Part shown: piece by piece, positions 9,913 to 19,864 of the stretch
Layout: every line of letters starts with the position of its first letter
Numbering within the stretch: position 1 is the stretch's first letter
Source: Methanothermobacter sp.
GTDB taxonomy: Archaea; Methanobacteriota; Methanobacteria; Methanobacteriales; DSM-23052
Length of the DNA stretch: 64,000 bases
Assembly (NCBI GenBank): GCA_030055615.1
Contig: JASFYN010000002.1
Location: forward strand, 187,145-251,144
Direction: 5' to 3'
The notes under the pieces: model-generated
What the model was told of the DNA's origin: nothing
The model's database searches: none
What the model saw: only the letters and a program-made list of their open reading frames with translations
Made by a program: the position numbers and the translations under genes

Positions 9913-9914
9913 AG

Positions 9915-11039
9915 TCAGTCTCCCTTTTCATCATCTTCTTCTTTTAATTTTATGATTGATGGGTCTTCGACGATGTTAGGTATGCCACAACTGTTACCCA
10001 CCCCTACGACGAGTATGTTTTCCTTTTCTGTCCTTTTTATACTGGCTTTGACCCTTTCAAGGGCTGTTTCACATCCTCTGAAGATCTTTTTATCCATCTG
10101 GGTTATTGCCTCTTCTGGGCCCATTTTAATCACTATTGAATCTATTTCCATGTCTCCTTTGAGTATTTTATCTTCGATAAACCATTTCTCGACTCCGGTA
10201 CCTCCGATTACGATACCAACACCTTCCGCAATTTTGCCTGTTTTTTCGCCTTCCATTTTAACGGCCGCATCTACCATTATAATCTTTTGGATGTTGAACT
10301 TGTCTATTAATGTGTTCACAGCCCTTGCAATTTTACCTAGTCTTGCTCCTGGCCCTTTTGGTCTGAGTATGATAAGTTTTTTACCATTGTATTCTCTTTT
10401 TGTGTAGATCATGTCGTCTATGGATTCTATTTTATCATCTTTTTTTAGGAGCATTGCTATTGTGAGGGGGCCTGCACCGTCGCCTACTGGAAGACCCTTG
10501 GAGAATGCTTTAGCGCCTTTAAATTGGGCTTTGAATATTCTCATGATAAGTGGCATGTTCATTTGCAGGGCCAGGAGTATTTGGAGGTTTCCTGTTTTCT
10601 TTGCGAGTTCTAGGTTGTGTCTTATCATCTTATATACGCTGTTGAGTCCTATGGCAACTTTTAAGGTCATTATTACATTTGCTTTTGTTTCTGTGGTGGC
10701 GTTTGGTGCTATTATGTCAACCATGTCTTTGAATCGTGATTCGCTTAATTCAAGTATTCTGTTGAATTTTTTGACTATGCCGTTAGGGTCTAGGTCTGTT
10801 GGGGGTACTATAAAAAAGTCTAGGAATTCATTAACTTTTTCTTGGATGATTTTTTTGTCTTTTTTCTTGGAAAATTCGATTATTATGTCTTTTGATTCTT
10901 TTACCATGTTCTCCATTTCGATTAGGGCTTTTTGTAGTGTTGAGAATATTCGGATCCTCATTACTATTGGTAAGAATATGATAAGGATCACAAAGAATAT
11001 TATGCTAAAAATATCCCAGCTTCCTAGTCCAAGAATCAG
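9915..11039 (-). CDS. DUF1512 family membrane-anchored protein
   Basis: The core is 358 residues from GTG 10991. The open frame continues upstream and supplies GLGSWDIFSIIFFVILIIFLP, a full transmembrane helix that the GTG start would cut in half. The only plausible initiator upstream is CTG at 11039, six bases after an AGGGGGT SD. The soluble part has a glycine-rich central region (GLPVGDGAGPLTIAMLL) and a later VIGGTGVEKWFIEDK stretch, as in DUF1512 proteins of methanogens. Function unknown. It stands ahead of dcd with a 2-base gap and is likely cotranscribed. Confidence 0.75.
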   Translation of the reverse strand: MILGLGSWDIFSIIFFVILIIFLPIVMRIRIFSTLQKALIEMENMVKESKDIIIEFSKKKDKKIIQEKVNEFLDFFIVPPTDLDPNGIVKKFNRILELSESRFKDMVDIIAPNATTETKANVIMTLKVAIGLNSVYKMIRHNLELAKKTGNLQILLALQMNMPLIMRIFKAQFKGAKAFSKGLPVGDGAGPLTIAMLLKKDDKIESIDDMIYTKREYNGKKLIILRPKGPGARLGKIARAVNTLIDKFNIQKIIMVDAAVKMEGEKTGKIAEGVGIVIGGTGVEKWFIEDKILKGDMEIDSIVIKMGPEEAITQMDKKIFRGCETALERVKASIKRTEKENILVVGVGNSCGIPNIVEDPSIIKLKEEDDEKGD

Positions 11040-11051
11040 TTGAAAACCCCC

Positions 11052-11780
11052 TTAGAGTTTGTTTTTTATCCTTCTGAGTATCCCTTTTAATGTGTGGGCT
11101 TCTCTTCCTGTGATGAAGGCCCTTCCTATGAGGTTCTTGAAGGCTTTTAGGGCTACTCTTTTTTTATGGTCTGGTAATGCAAGTGAAGATATTATATCCT
11201 CCATATCAGATACTAAGAGTCTTTTTTCAAATCCTGAGGCCTCTTCGATCCCTTCGCGGTTATAATCTCTTTCTTTGAATATTTCGTAGAATATTATTGC
11301 GGCTGCGTGTGAAACGTTCATTATGGGATACTCCTGGCTTGTGGGTATGCTTACGATGATGTCACATTCTCTTATTTCCTCGTTTGTGAGGCCATTTCCT
11401 TCTCTACCGAATAGTATGGCTATCTTCGCCTTTGTATTTAATGCCTTTGCAAATTGTTCTGGTCTGAGGGGTATCCTTTCTATTTTGTAGCTTCCACCTG
11501 GCACTCCTGTTGTGCCAACGATGAAATCTGGTGAAAGCTCCTCTAGCATCTCTTGGAGGGATCTGAATGTTATAGAATTTTCTAGGATGTCTGTTGCGTG
11601 CATTGCATGTAGGTATGCTTCATCGTCTAATTTGCATGGGTTTATTAGGACTAGTTTTTTTAATCCGAAGTTTTTCATGGTCCGGGCTATGAAACCAATA
11701 TTCCCTGGTGTTTCTGGTTCGACGAAGACCACTATAATGTTCTCTTCAAGCTTTTTTATCTTTTCTTGTTCCATTTCCAT
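11052..11780 (-). CDS. trmJ: TrmJ-like SPOUT RNA 2'-O-methyltransferase
   Basis: 242 residues of the TrmH/SpoU class. Visible motifs are motif 1 in EPETPGNIGFIARTMKNFGL, motif 2 in AILFGREGNGLTNEE, and motif 3 in IPTSQEYPIMNVSHAAAI, which together form the trefoil-knot SAM site. TrmJ methylates the 2'-OH of nucleotide 32 in tRNA; the archaeal form prefers cytidine. The start lies inside the 3' end of tfrB, a 35-base overlap. A second ATG two codons on (11774) is equally likely. Confidence 0.85.
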   Translation of the reverse strand: MEMEQEKIKKLEENIIVVFVEPETPGNIGFIARTMKNFGLKKLVLINPCKLDDEAYLHAMHATDILENSITFRSLQEMLEELSPDFIVGTTGVPGGSYKIERIPLRPEQFAKALNTKAKIAILFGREGNGLTNEEIRECDIIVSIPTSQEYPIMNVSHAAAIIFYEIFKERDYNREGIEEASGFEKRLLVSDMEDIISSLALPDHKKRVALKAFKNLIGRAFITGREAHTLKGILRRIKNKL

Positions 11781-13242
11781 TATATGCTAGATCTAATAAT
11801 TCTAGTATGTTCATGACCTTGATGTTTTCTAGTCCTTCCCGTTCTAGGGAGTCTTTTATGTGTAATTGGCAGAATGGGCATATTGTTATGACAGCGTCTA
11901 CGCCTAGTTTCTTTATCATATCGGCTTTCTTTTTCCCTAGACTATATGCTAGGTCTGGTTTCCCGGATTTCACTCCGCCTCCTGAGCCGCAGCATTGGTC
12001 TGGTTTCTCCATTTCAATGAATTCTAAGCCCTTTATCTTTTTGAGTATTTTTCTTGGTTCTAGTCGTATTCCTTGGCCCCTTGCAAGGTGGCAGGGGTCG
12101 TGATATGTTACTCGCATGTTTACTGGCTTCATGTCTTCTGTGTTGAGGTTATCTGCCAGTAATTCGCTTATGTCTAGGACGTTTAATCTTAGGCCGTATT
12201 TTGGGTAGTCGTTTTTGAGTGTTGAGCCGCAACCTGCGCAAACTGTTATGATAGCATCATATCCTTGTAGTGCTTTCTTGTTTTGGGCTACGAGTTCTTC
12301 TACTATGTCGATTTGGCCGGTTCGTATCATAGGTGATCCGCAGCATACTTGATTTGGTGGTACGTCGATTTCTATTCCATGTTTTTTTAGGACTCTGAGT
12401 AGTGCTAGTCCCACTTCTGGTATCCTGTAGTCTACTAGGCATCCCGTGAAGAATCCTAGTTTTGGATTTTCACCCTCTAATTCTAAAGATTCTATGAATC
12501 CTTCCTTTATATGTTCAACTGATCTTCCTGTCTCTTCTATGAGTTTTTTAACATTCTTGTGGGCTTCTAATGGTCCAATGTCTTGTTTACATGCTAATGC
12601 TCTTAATTTCTCGATGGCATCTCCAGGTATGTTTAGTTGTTTTGGGCAGATCTCTTCACATTTTGCACAAGTTGTGCAACAGTATAATCCTTCCTCGAAT
12701 CCTTTCTTGGCCCTGTTTGCTTTGTCCCTGGGATCGAATGCGAATTTTGATAGGTAATTCATGAAATATGGTCCTGCGAATTCTGAACTTTCTTTGATAA
12801 CTGGACATGCGGCTATGCATGAGAAGCATTCGATACAACTTCTAAGTTTCTTTGAATCCATATAATCTTCTGGTCTGATCTCTTGAAGGCCTTCACCTGT
12901 TGATTCTAAATATAATCGCATTTTTCTGGCTTTTTCCTCTATTTCGCTCCTGTCAACTATGAGATCTTTTATTACTGGGAAGTCTAGTGGTTCTATCAGT
13001 GCTCCGTCCTTTACTTCTGCTTTACATGCTAATACTACTTCGCCGTCCATTTTAACTGCACAAGATCCGCATTGCCCTGCCCTGCATGAACTCCGAAATG
13101 CGATGTTAGCCCCATATTTGTCATTGACTAAGTTTAGGGCATCAATTATCTTCATTTTCTCTTTAAATGGGATCTTATACTCTTCGATGTATGGTTCATT
13201 GCCTTTTTCCGGGTCGAACCTTAATATTCTAATTTTTATCAT
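11746..13242 (-). CDS. tfrB: Thiol:fumarate reductase (CoM/CoB-dependent) subunit B
   Basis: 498 residues. N-terminal plant-type [2Fe-2S] ligands at C53, C58, C61 and C73; two [4Fe-4S] motifs, CIECFSCIAACP (136-147) and CTTCAKCEEICP (189-200); then two CCG (heterodisulfide reductase B-like) domains, seen at VCCGSP, CAGCGS and DQCCGSGGG. This fusion of an SdhB-like and an HdrB-like part is diagnostic for TfrB, which oxidises CoM-SH plus CoB-SH to the heterodisulfide while TfrA reduces fumarate to succinate. TfrA is not in the window. A TATA-like TTTATAAT element and an SD (TTGGAGAT) precede the ATG. Confidence 0.95.
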   Translation of the reverse strand: MIKIRILRFDPEKGNEPYIEEYKIPFKEKMKIIDALNLVNDKYGANIAFRSSCRAGQCGSCAVKMDGEVVLACKAEVKDGALIEPLDFPVIKDLIVDRSEIEEKARKMRLYLESTGEGLQEIRPEDYMDSKKLRSCIECFSCIAACPVIKESSEFAGPYFMNYLSKFAFDPRDKANRAKKGFEEGLYCCTTCAKCEEICPKQLNIPGDAIEKLRALACKQDIGPLEAHKNVKKLIEETGRSVEHIKEGFIESLELEGENPKLGFFTGCLVDYRIPEVGLALLRVLKKHGIEIDVPPNQVCCGSPMIRTGQIDIVEELVAQNKKALQGYDAIITVCAGCGSTLKNDYPKYGLRLNVLDISELLADNLNTEDMKPVNMRVTYHDPCHLARGQGIRLEPRKILKKIKGLEFIEMEKPDQCCGSGGGVKSGKPDLAYSLGKKKADMIKKLGVDAVITICPFCQLHIKDSLEREGLENIKVMNILELLDLAYNGNGTRKDKKA

Positions 13243-13396
13243 ATTCTTTTTATCTCCAAAATTTTATGGGAAATTATAAAAGTCTAGGAAAATCAGATTT
13301 TGGAATTATAAAAATTTTAAATTTTTTTCATTATTATAATTTTCCCCCCTGGGGGTACTAATCCCTCAAATTTAAAACTTAATGGTAGGTGATCAT

Positions 13397-15229
13397 ATGA
13401 TCAATCTAATAAATGCAAGGGAAGGTGATGTGCTTTTCCTATTAGGCAACGAAGCTGCTGCAAGAGCAGCCATAGAATCAGGAGTTGCTGTTGCAAGCAC
13501 TTATCCAGGAACACCATCATCAGAAATAGGGGACGTACTTTCAAAGGTAGCATCTAAAGTTGGAATGTATTTTGAATTTTCAACAAATGAGAAGGTTGCG
13601 TTGGAAGTAGCGGCGGCAGCTGCGGCTTCTGGTGTAAGATCATTCACCTTCATGAAACATGTGGGAGTTAACGTGGCATCAGATTCGCTCGTAAGCATAG
13701 CATATACTGGGGTCGAAGCAGGCATGGTCATATTATCAGCAGATGATCCATCAATGTTCTCATCACAAAATGAACAAGACAATAGACACTATGCAAGATT
13801 TGCGAACATCCCCCTCCTTGAACCATCAAATCCCCAAGAAGTCCTAGATTTTACAAAATACGCCTTCGATTTATCTGAAAAGTTTAAAATACCGGTATTA
13901 GTCAGGACAACAACAAGAGTATCCCATATGAGAAGCAAGGTAAAAGTGGGTGAAATCAAGAAAATGAGAAAAAAAGGCCAATTCAAAAAAGATCCTAGCA
14001 GGTTTGTCCTCGTACCATCAACCGCAAGGATCATGCACAAAGAACTTATCAAGAAAACCGAAAAGATATCCAAGATCGTGGACAAATCACCATACAATCA
14101 AATCTACCATGCCAATGGTAAATATGGGATTATAACAAGTGGCGGTGCATTCAATTATGCTCATGACCTAGTAAATGAAAAAAAACTCCCCATCTCCATC
14201 CTAAAATTAGGATTCACATATCCCTTCCCAAGTGGGCTAGTATCACAATTCTTAAAAGACCTTGAAAAGGTTTTCATAATCGAAGAAGTCGATCCCATAA
14301 TAGAAAAAGATGTACTATCCATAATCGGCCAAGAAAACCTCGAAGTAGACGTTCATGGAAAACTAGACGGTACATTCCCAAGAATATACGAATACAACCA
14401 AGATATAATAGGAGCTTCCATCGGAAAACTACTACCTCTAAAAGTGGAAAAAAAGAAGGCTCCGAAAACCCATTTACCTGAAAGACCTCCAACGTTCTGT
14501 CCTGGATGTCCACACCGTGCAACCTATTATTCTGTTAACAAGGCACTTGAAGAATTAGAAATGGATGTTATTTTTTCAACTGATATCGGATGTTACACCC
14601 TAGGTATAGAGAAACCATATAATACGGCAGATTACCTCCTATCCATGGGTTCAAGTATAGGGGCTGCCTGCGGTTTTTCCAAGGCAACAAGACAAAAGAT
14701 AGTGTCATTCATAGGTGATTCAACATTTTTCCATGCTGGAATACCACCACTCTTGAACGCTGTTCATAATAAACATGATTTCCTTATTGTAATCCTTGAT
14801 AATAATACAACCGCCATGACAGGGGGCCAACCACATCCTGGACTCCCCTTTGATGGTATGGGGAATGAAGCCCCTGCTATCCTTATCGAAAATATTGTTA
14901 AAGCCCTTGGCATAAATGTTAAAGTGATAAATCCCATGAATATAAAAAAGAGCATCCGAACCTTCAAAAAAGCTTTAACCACACCAGCACTTAACGTTGT
15001 AATTGCAAGATACCCATGTCAACTTTCACTTAAAGCAAGGGGAAAACCGGTTAGAATAGATAACAATCTTTGCAATGAATGTTTAGAGTGTATCAATAAA
15101 CTTGCATGTCCAGCCATAATATATAACAACGGCATTAAAGTAGATCAAAGATATTGTCGAGGATGCACTGTTTGTGTCCAGATCTGTCCAGAAAAAGCCA
15201 TCAAACCTAAAAGGGGGAGTTCAAAGTGA
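13397..15229 (+). CDS. iorA: Indolepyruvate:ferredoxin oxidoreductase, alpha subunit
   Basis: About 610 residues. The N-terminal pyruvate-oxidoreductase domain begins [15 protein letters not shown]. The thiamine-diphosphate domain contains [13 protein letters not shown] and [20 protein letters not shown] followed by [16 protein letters not shown]. The C-terminus has two [4Fe-4S] clusters ([14 protein letters not shown] and [12 protein letters not shown]). The enzyme oxidatively decarboxylates aryl pyruvates to aryl-acetyl-CoA with ferredoxin; methanogens also run it in reverse to make aromatic amino acids from aryl acids. I chose ATG 13397 because GGTGAT at 13387-13392 is its SD; an ATG at 13382 lies before that SD. 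Confidence 0.96.
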   Translation: MINLINAREGDVLFLLGNEAAARAAIESGVAVASTYPGTPSSEIGDVLSKVASKVGMYFEFSTNEKVALEVAAAAAASGVRSFTFMKHVGVNVASDSLVSIAYTGVEAGMVILSADDPSMFSSQNEQDNRHYARFANIPLLEPSNPQEVLDFTKYAFDLSEKFKIPVLVRTTTRVSHMRSKVKVGEIKKMRKKGQFKKDPSRFVLVPSTARIMHKELIKKTEKISKIVDKSPYNQIYHANGKYGIITSGGAFNYAHDLVNEKKLPISILKLGFTYPFPSGLVSQFLKDLEKVFIIEEVDPIIEKDVLSIIGQENLEVDVHGKLDGTFPRIYEYNQDIIGASIGKLLPLKVEKKKAPKTHLPERPPTFCPGCPHRATYYSVNKALEELEMDVIFSTDIGCYTLGIEKPYNTADYLLSMGSSIGAACGFSKATRQKIVSFIGDSTFFHAGIPPLLNAVHNKHDFLIVILDNNTTAMTGGQPHPGLPFDGMGNEAPAILIENIVKALGINVKVINPMNIKKSIRTFKKALTTPALNVVIARYPCQLSLKARGKPVRIDNNLCNECLECINKLACPAIIYNNGIKVDQRYCRGCTVCVQICPEKAIKPKRGSSK

Positions 15230-15807
15230 AATTATCATATGACATTTACATCTGTGGTGTTGGCGGACAAGGGATCATAAAAGCTGGTGAAATCATAGGA
15301 TGGGCTGCCATGAAAGAAGGAATGGATGTTGTGATGAGTGAAATACATGGAATGGCCCAAAGAGGTGGTGGAGTATCTACCGAAGTTAGGATAGGTGAAG
15401 CAAAAGGTACTATAATACCAAATAGCCATGCAGATCTTATGATGGCATTCGAACCCCTTGAGGCCTTAAGGGCTGCTGAAAAGATGAAAAAGGACGCCTA
15501 TATGATAGTTAATCTGACCTCTATTCCACCATTTAATATAAGCCCTGGAGAGTATCCACCAGTAGACGAAATAATAACGGAACTTAAAAGATTTTCAAAT
15601 AACGTACATGCCTTTGATGCTGATCGTGTGGCCTTGGAGGCTGGTCATCCTCTTTCAATGAATATGGCGATTTTAGGAGCTGCCACAGCCACCCCAGACT
15701 TCCCTTTATCTGAGGATAGTATAATAGAATCCATGAAGGAAAATTTGCCTGAAAGATTGTTCAAGGTTAACTTGAAAGCATTCAAGGGAGGTTTTATGAG
15801 CTTATAG
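15226..15807 (+). CDS. iorB: Indolepyruvate:ferredoxin oxidoreductase, beta subunit
   Basis: 193 residues, GTG start overlapping the iorA stop (GTGA) and preceded by GGGGGAG. The sequence is the gamma/KorC-type oxidoreductase domain: [20 protein letters not shown], then [19 protein letters not shown]. It forms the heterotetramer with IorA. Overlap and strand make one operon. Its end overlaps the convergent ACT-domain gene by six bases. Confidence 0.95.
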   Translation: MKLSYDIYICGVGGQGIIKAGEIIGWAAMKEGMDVVMSEIHGMAQRGGGVSTEVRIGEAKGTIIPNSHADLMMAFEPLEALRAAEKMKKDAYMIVNLTSIPPFNISPGEYPPVDEIITELKRFSNNVHAFDADRVALEAGHPLSMNMAILGAATATPDFPLSEDSIIESMKENLPERLFKVNLKAFKGGFMSL

Positions 15808-16233
15808 TACTGAGATGTCCTCTGATGATAATAGTGGTACTTTAGCCTCTTTTAATACTCTTATACCCTCATTGATGTCTTCTGTCCTTATCACCACAAT
15901 CGCTTTTTCACCTTTTTTTTCCACGAAGGCATAGATATATTCCACGTTCATATCTGCTTTTGTGAGGATGCCCAATATTTTATCAAGTCCTCCTGGCCTG
16001 TCAGGTACTTCGACGGCTATGACGTCATTGAGTTTAACCACGAAATTGTTTTCTTCAAGCACTTTCTTCGCTTGTTCAGGATCTGGGACCATGAGCCTCA
16101 GTATTCCGAATTCAGATGTGTCGGCGATAGATAGAGCTCTTATATTTATATTAGCTTCGGCTAGCGCATGAACAGCCTTTTTTAACCTTCCTTTTTTGTT
16201 TTCAAGGAATACGGATATTTGTTTAACTTTCAT
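15802..16233 (-). CDS. Tandem ACT-domain protein next to phenylacetate-CoA ligase
   Basis: 143 residues made of two ACT domains. The first begins [20 protein letters not shown]; the second, from about residue 73, has [20 protein letters not shown]. Each has the glycine at the ligand-binding turn. ACT pairs bind amino acids, and stand-alone copies beside paaK and iorAB are usually thought to sense aromatic amino acids. No enzymatic domain is present. It follows paaK by 14 bases on the same strand, so the pair is probably one transcript. Confidence 0.85.
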   Translation of the reverse strand: MKVKQISVFLENKKGRLKKAVHALAEANINIRALSIADTSEFGILRLMVPDPEQAKKVLEENNFVVKLNDVIAVEVPDRPGGLDKILGILTKADMNVEYIYAFVEKKGEKAIVVIRTEDINEGIRVLKEAKVPLLSSEDISVL

Positions 16234-16247
16234 CCTAAATACGCCCC

Positions 16248-17546
16248 TTAGAACTTTCTTTTATCAATAACTCTTATGGCCTTCCCTTCACTCCTGGGCA
16301 GGCTCTCAGGTTCTACAAGTGTTACATTAACCCTTAATCCTATCTCTCTTTGTAGGTGTTCTTCTATCATTTTCTTGGCTTCTTCCACGTGTTTCACTTC
16401 ATCTGAGAATAGTGCTGGTGAAGCTTCAACCTGGACTTCGAGTTCGTCTAAGTATTTTGGTCGTGTTACCACTATCTGGTAGTGTGGTTCGAGTCCATCG
16501 ATTTTGAGGAGGGCCTCTTCGATCTGTGATGGGAATACGATAACTCCACGTATTTTTAGCATGTCATCGCTTCTTCCTGTTATACGGTCCATTCTTATGA
16601 GGGTTCTGCCACATGGGCATTCACCCTTTCTTAGGGTTGTTATGTCCCTTGTGCGGAATCTTATTATGGGCATGGCTTCCCTTGTGAGGGTGGTTAGTAC
16701 TAGTTCTCCTTTTTTTCCTGGGGGTAGGTTTTCTAGGGTTTCTGGGTTGATTATTTCTGGGTAGAAGTGGTCTTCGAATATGTGTAGGCCGTTTTTTTCA
16801 TGGCATTCCATCGCAACTCCTGGGCCAATAATCTCTGTCAACCCGTAAATGTTAAGGGCCGTGAGTCCTAATCTTTCTTCTATAGTATTTCTCATTTCCT
16901 CTGTCCACATTTCAGCCCCGAATACTCCTGCTTTGAGTTTTAGGTTTTCTATTTCAACGTTTTCTTTTTGGAGGGCTTCGGCGAGGTATAGGGCATAGGA
17001 TGGTGTGCATGTGAGTATTGTTGTTTCGAAGTCTTGCATGATTTCGATTTGTCTTTTGGTGTTACCTGCTGATATTGGGATTACTGTGGCTCCTATCCTC
17101 TGGGCCCCGTAGTGTATTCCCAGGCCGCCTGTGAATAATCCGTACCCGTAACAGTTTTGTATGCGATCCTTTTTTGTTGCTCCTGCCATTGTTAGGGCTC
17201 TTGCCATGACTTCTGACCATAGGTCTATGTCTGCTTGGGTGTAACCTGATACTGTTGGTTTGCCTGTGGTTCCTGAGGATGTGTGGACTTCTATGATGTC
17301 ATCATCTGGTACTGCGAACATCCCAAAGGGGTAGGCTTCTCTGAGATCCTGTTTTGTTGTGAATGGTAACTTTTTAATGTCTTCTAGGCTTTCTATGTCT
17401 TCTGGTTCTATTCCGAGTTCATTGAATTTTTTATGGTAGTATGGGACATTTTCATAGGCTCTCTTCACGGTATCTTGAAGTCTTTTAAGTTGTATTTTTC
17501 TTCTTTTTTCTTCGTCCATGCATTCTGCTTTTGGATTCCATATCAT
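16248..17546 (-). CDS. paaK: Phenylacetate--CoA ligase (AMP-forming)
   Basis: 432 residues, the usual size. The phosphate-binding loop [12 protein letters not shown] lies at 88-99, [12 protein letters not shown] is the adenylate motif, and [20 protein letters not shown] with [14 protein letters not shown] forms the hinge and C-terminal domain of the PaaK family, including the cysteine pair typical of it. It activates aryl acids to aryl-CoA. Next to iorAB it completes a salvage route in which environmental phenylacetate or indoleacetate becomes aryl-CoA and then the aryl pyruvate for Phe/Tyr/Trp synthesis. Confidence 0.92.
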   Translation of the reverse strand: MIWNPKAECMDEEKRRKIQLKRLQDTVKRAYENVPYYHKKFNELGIEPEDIESLEDIKKLPFTTKQDLREAYPFGMFAVPDDDIIEVHTSSGTTGKPTVSGYTQADIDLWSEVMARALTMAGATKKDRIQNCYGYGLFTGGLGIHYGAQRIGATVIPISAGNTKRQIEIMQDFETTILTCTPSYALYLAEALQKENVEIENLKLKAGVFGAEMWTEEMRNTIEERLGLTALNIYGLTEIIGPGVAMECHEKNGLHIFEDHFYPEIINPETLENLPPGKKGELVLTTLTREAMPIIRFRTRDITTLRKGECPCGRTLIRMDRITGRSDDMLKIRGVIVFPSQIEEALLKIDGLEPHYQIVVTRPKYLDELEVQVEASPALFSDEVKHVEEAKKMIEEHLQREIGLRVNVTLVEPESLPRSEGKAIRVIDKRKF

Positions 17547-17663
17547 TTTGATCTACCTTTTTAATCTGCCTTAACATGTCATAGGGTGATGATAAAATTT
17601 ATAAATTTTATATCTTCATTATTTTTTTATAATAATTCCTATTCCTGTGGAGGTAGATGAAAT

Positions 17664-19241
17664 ATGAACATAGTAGTCCTTGGTATAGTTATATTGGTCT
17701 ATTTTATCATGGTGGGTTATGCAGGTTATGTTGCATGGAGGAGAACTAGCACATCGGAAGATTATATGGTTGCTGGTAGGAAAACACACCCTTATATTAT
17801 GGCTCTTAGTTATGGGGCTACTTTTATTAGTACTGCCGCAATAATTGGTTTTGGTGGGATGGCTGGTGTTTATGGTTTGGGTATACTTTGGCTTGTATTC
17901 CTTAACATACTTGTGGGAATATTCATAGCCTTTGTATTTTATGGTAAAAGGACTCGTAGGATGAGTGAGAACCTTTCTGCTTTCACTTTCCCAGAGTTTC
18001 TTTCAAGGAGGTTCAGGAGCAGGTTTATACAATATTTTGGGGGTGCTGTGATATTCTTGGGGATGCCACTCTATGCTTCAGTGGTTCTTATAGGTGCTGC
18101 AAGGTTCCTTGAAGCTTCATTAAAATTGAACTTTAACATTGCACTTATTATAATGGCATTAATAGTGGCTGTTTATGTTGTTATGGGGGGTATAAGAGGG
18201 GTTATGTATACTGACGCCCTTCAAGGTACTATAATGTTCCTCGGCATGATATTCTTGGTCTTATCAACCTATTATATGCTCGGTGGTGTTATAAGTGCCC
18301 ATAAGGCCCTTACAGGCATGGGACATCTCATACCAGCATCTGCCAAGAGTGTGGGCGCGACAGGCTGGACCAGTATGCCCGTCCTTGGAAGTCCATACTG
18401 GTGGACCCTCTTCTCTACCATAATACTTGGTGTCGGTATAGGGGTTTTGGCCCAGCCACAACTTGCGGTAAGGTTTATGACAGTAGAATCTAATCGTGAA
18501 CTTAATAGAGGGGTTCTCATAGGTGCGTTGTTCATATTTGTCATGACATGGGGCGCTTATGTGGTTGGTGCGTTATCAAATGTTTACTTTTTCCGAGAGA
18601 AGGGTTTGCTCGCGATCCATGCGAGTGGGGGTAATGCTGATAAGATAATTCCTGTTTTTATAAATTCGGCGATGCCTGAATGGTTCACATACCTTTTCAT
18701 GTTAACTTTGCTTTCAGCTGCTATGTCTACTTTGAGCGCCCAGTTTCATGTGCAGGGAACAGCTATTGGTAGGGACGTTTATGAAACCTTGAAGAGAGGG
18801 GGAAGATCCGTACTTATCACGAGGATTGGTATAATAATCGCTGTTATAATCGCGGTTATATTAGCCTATATCCTCCCTGGTAGTATAATAGCACAAGGAA
18901 CCGCATTATTTTTTGGTTTGTGCGCTGCCACGTTCCTTTCAGTTTATACTTGCGCATTGTTTTGGAAGGGGACGACAAGGGCTGGTGCAATAGCGGGCAT
19001 GGTCTCAGGCGCCGCTATAAGCATACTATGGCTCCTTTTCGTTTATAAAAAGACTGCCACAGCCCTTGGTTTGGCAAAATTGCTCTTTGGTGGGTTACTC
19101 ATTAAGACAATGCCATGGCCATTCGTGGATCCTATATTGGTGGCTGTCCCAATTTCGATGATAATAACAGTACTTGTGAGCCTATTAACAGAAAAGTTTG
19201 ATGAAGATCACCTTAAGAAATGTTTTGATGGTGGTGTATGA
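17664..19241 (+). CDS. Sodium:solute symporter family transporter
   Basis: 525 residues with about 13 hydrophobic helices in the SSS/SLC5 fold. The first helix begins with VVLGIVILVYFIMVGYAG. The second carries the signature stretch ending in GATFISTAAIIGFGG, and ALIVAVYVVMGGIRGVMYTDALQG is the conserved family block. The SSS family imports sugars, amino acids or organic acids with Na+; the substrate is unknown, though its place beside the aryl-acid genes would fit an organic-acid carrier (inference). The stop overlaps the start of a 38-residue membrane microprotein. Confidence 0.9.
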   Translation: MNIVVLGIVILVYFIMVGYAGYVAWRRTSTSEDYMVAGRKTHPYIMALSYGATFISTAAIIGFGGMAGVYGLGILWLVFLNILVGIFIAFVFYGKRTRRMSENLSAFTFPEFLSRRFRSRFIQYFGGAVIFLGMPLYASVVLIGAARFLEASLKLNFNIALIIMALIVAVYVVMGGIRGVMYTDALQGTIMFLGMIFLVLSTYYMLGGVISAHKALTGMGHLIPASAKSVGATGWTSMPVLGSPYWWTLFSTIILGVGIGVLAQPQLAVRFMTVESNRELNRGVLIGALFIFVMTWGAYVVGALSNVYFFREKGLLAIHASGGNADKIIPVFINSAMPEWFTYLFMLTLLSAAMSTLSAQFHVQGTAIGRDVYETLKRGGRSVLITRIGIIIAVIIAVILAYILPGSIIAQGTALFFGLCAATFLSVYTCALFWKGTTRAGAIAGMVSGAAISILWLLFVYKKTATALGLAKLLFGGLLIKTMPWPFVDPILVAVPISMIITVLVSLLTEKFDEDHLKKCFDGGV

Positions 19242-19354
19242 TCATGGAAGTTCTTGGCATACCTGATCCATGGGTTTGGAGCGCCTACATATCCTGCATA
19301 CTAATAACAATAATATGTATAGCCTATGGTCTAATAAACTGGAACAGAAATTAA
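19238..19354 (+). CDS. Symporter small accessory protein (38 residues)
   Basis: A short ORF starts with an ATG overlapping the symporter stop (ATGA). It encodes MIMEVLGIPDPWVWSAYISC followed by a single hydrophobic helix (ILITIICIAYGLINW) and ends NRN. Small one-helix proteins with a PDPWVW-type N-terminus sit directly behind SSS symporters in many archaea and bacteria and are annotated as symporter small accessory proteins. The overlap suggests one-to-one coupled synthesis with the transporter. The function, stabilising or assembling the carrier, is inferred. Confidence 0.8.
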   Translation: MIMEVLGIPDPWVWSAYISCILITIICIAYGLINWNRN

Positions 19355-19427
19355 TTGTCCATGAGTATCAAATCTTCCAAAATTATAAATAATCACCAAA
19401 AATATAAAGAATAGAATGGTGAATAAA

Positions 19428-19661
19428 ATGAGAGTCGTTGAAGATATTATAGGTAAAGAGGTTCTTGACAGTTCAGCTAATGTAATAGGGAAAGTAAAGG
19501 ATATTGAAGTAGACCTTGAAACAAGAACCATAGAAGCACTCGTATTAGGTAAAGGAGGATTATCAGAGGGTCTCGGATTATCTAAAGGAGAGACAATAGT
19601 ACCATATGACATGGTTAAAAAGATAGGGGATAAGATCCTCCTCGAAGGGCCGATAGAATGA
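19428..19661 (+). CDS. PRC-barrel domain protein
   Basis: About 77 residues. VEDIIGKEVLDSSANVIGKV, then DIEVDLETRTIEALVLGKGG and GETIVPYDMVKKIGDKILL, is the archaeal PRC-barrel pattern. Such small proteins have been linked to RNA metabolism or division-complex assembly, but this branch has no proven task. I chose ATG 19428, since GGTGA just before it is the SD and the upstream ATG at 19416 lies within that site. It stands alone between the symporter pair and the pyrE unit. Confidence 0.85.
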   Translation: MRVVEDIIGKEVLDSSANVIGKVKDIEVDLETRTIEALVLGKGGLSEGLGLSKGETIVPYDMVKKIGDKILLEGPIE

Positions 19662-19699
19662 CCCTCTAGAGGCTTCTTATTATTTTTAAGGTGTTAGAA

Positions 19700-19864
19700 T
19701 TGGAAGTTAGAGGTGTGTGCAGCCTCTGTGGTAAAGTGGCGTTTTTACATACTTGCCATCTATGCGGAGCCCTCGTATGCCCAGATTGTTATGTTCCAGA
19801 ATTGGGAGTTTGTAGGATATGCGCAGGAAAGCTGAGAAGGAAAAGATTAAAAGGCGCCTTTTAG
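19700..19864 (+). CDS. Small treble-clef/HIT-like zinc-finger protein overlapping pyrE
   Basis: 54 residues from TTG, preceded by AAGGTG. Eight cysteines are arranged as CSLCGK, CHLCGALVCPDCY and CRICAGK, with a basic tail (KLRRKRLKGAF). This cross-brace-like zinc finger resembles the small HIT/B-box fingers of archaea and could bind RNA or protein. It overlaps the first 46 bases of pyrE in a different frame. The dense cysteine pattern and SD argue for a real gene; its function is unknown. Confidence 0.7.
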   Translation: MEVRGVCSLCGKVAFLHTCHLCGALVCPDCYVPELGVCRICAGKLRRKRLKGAF

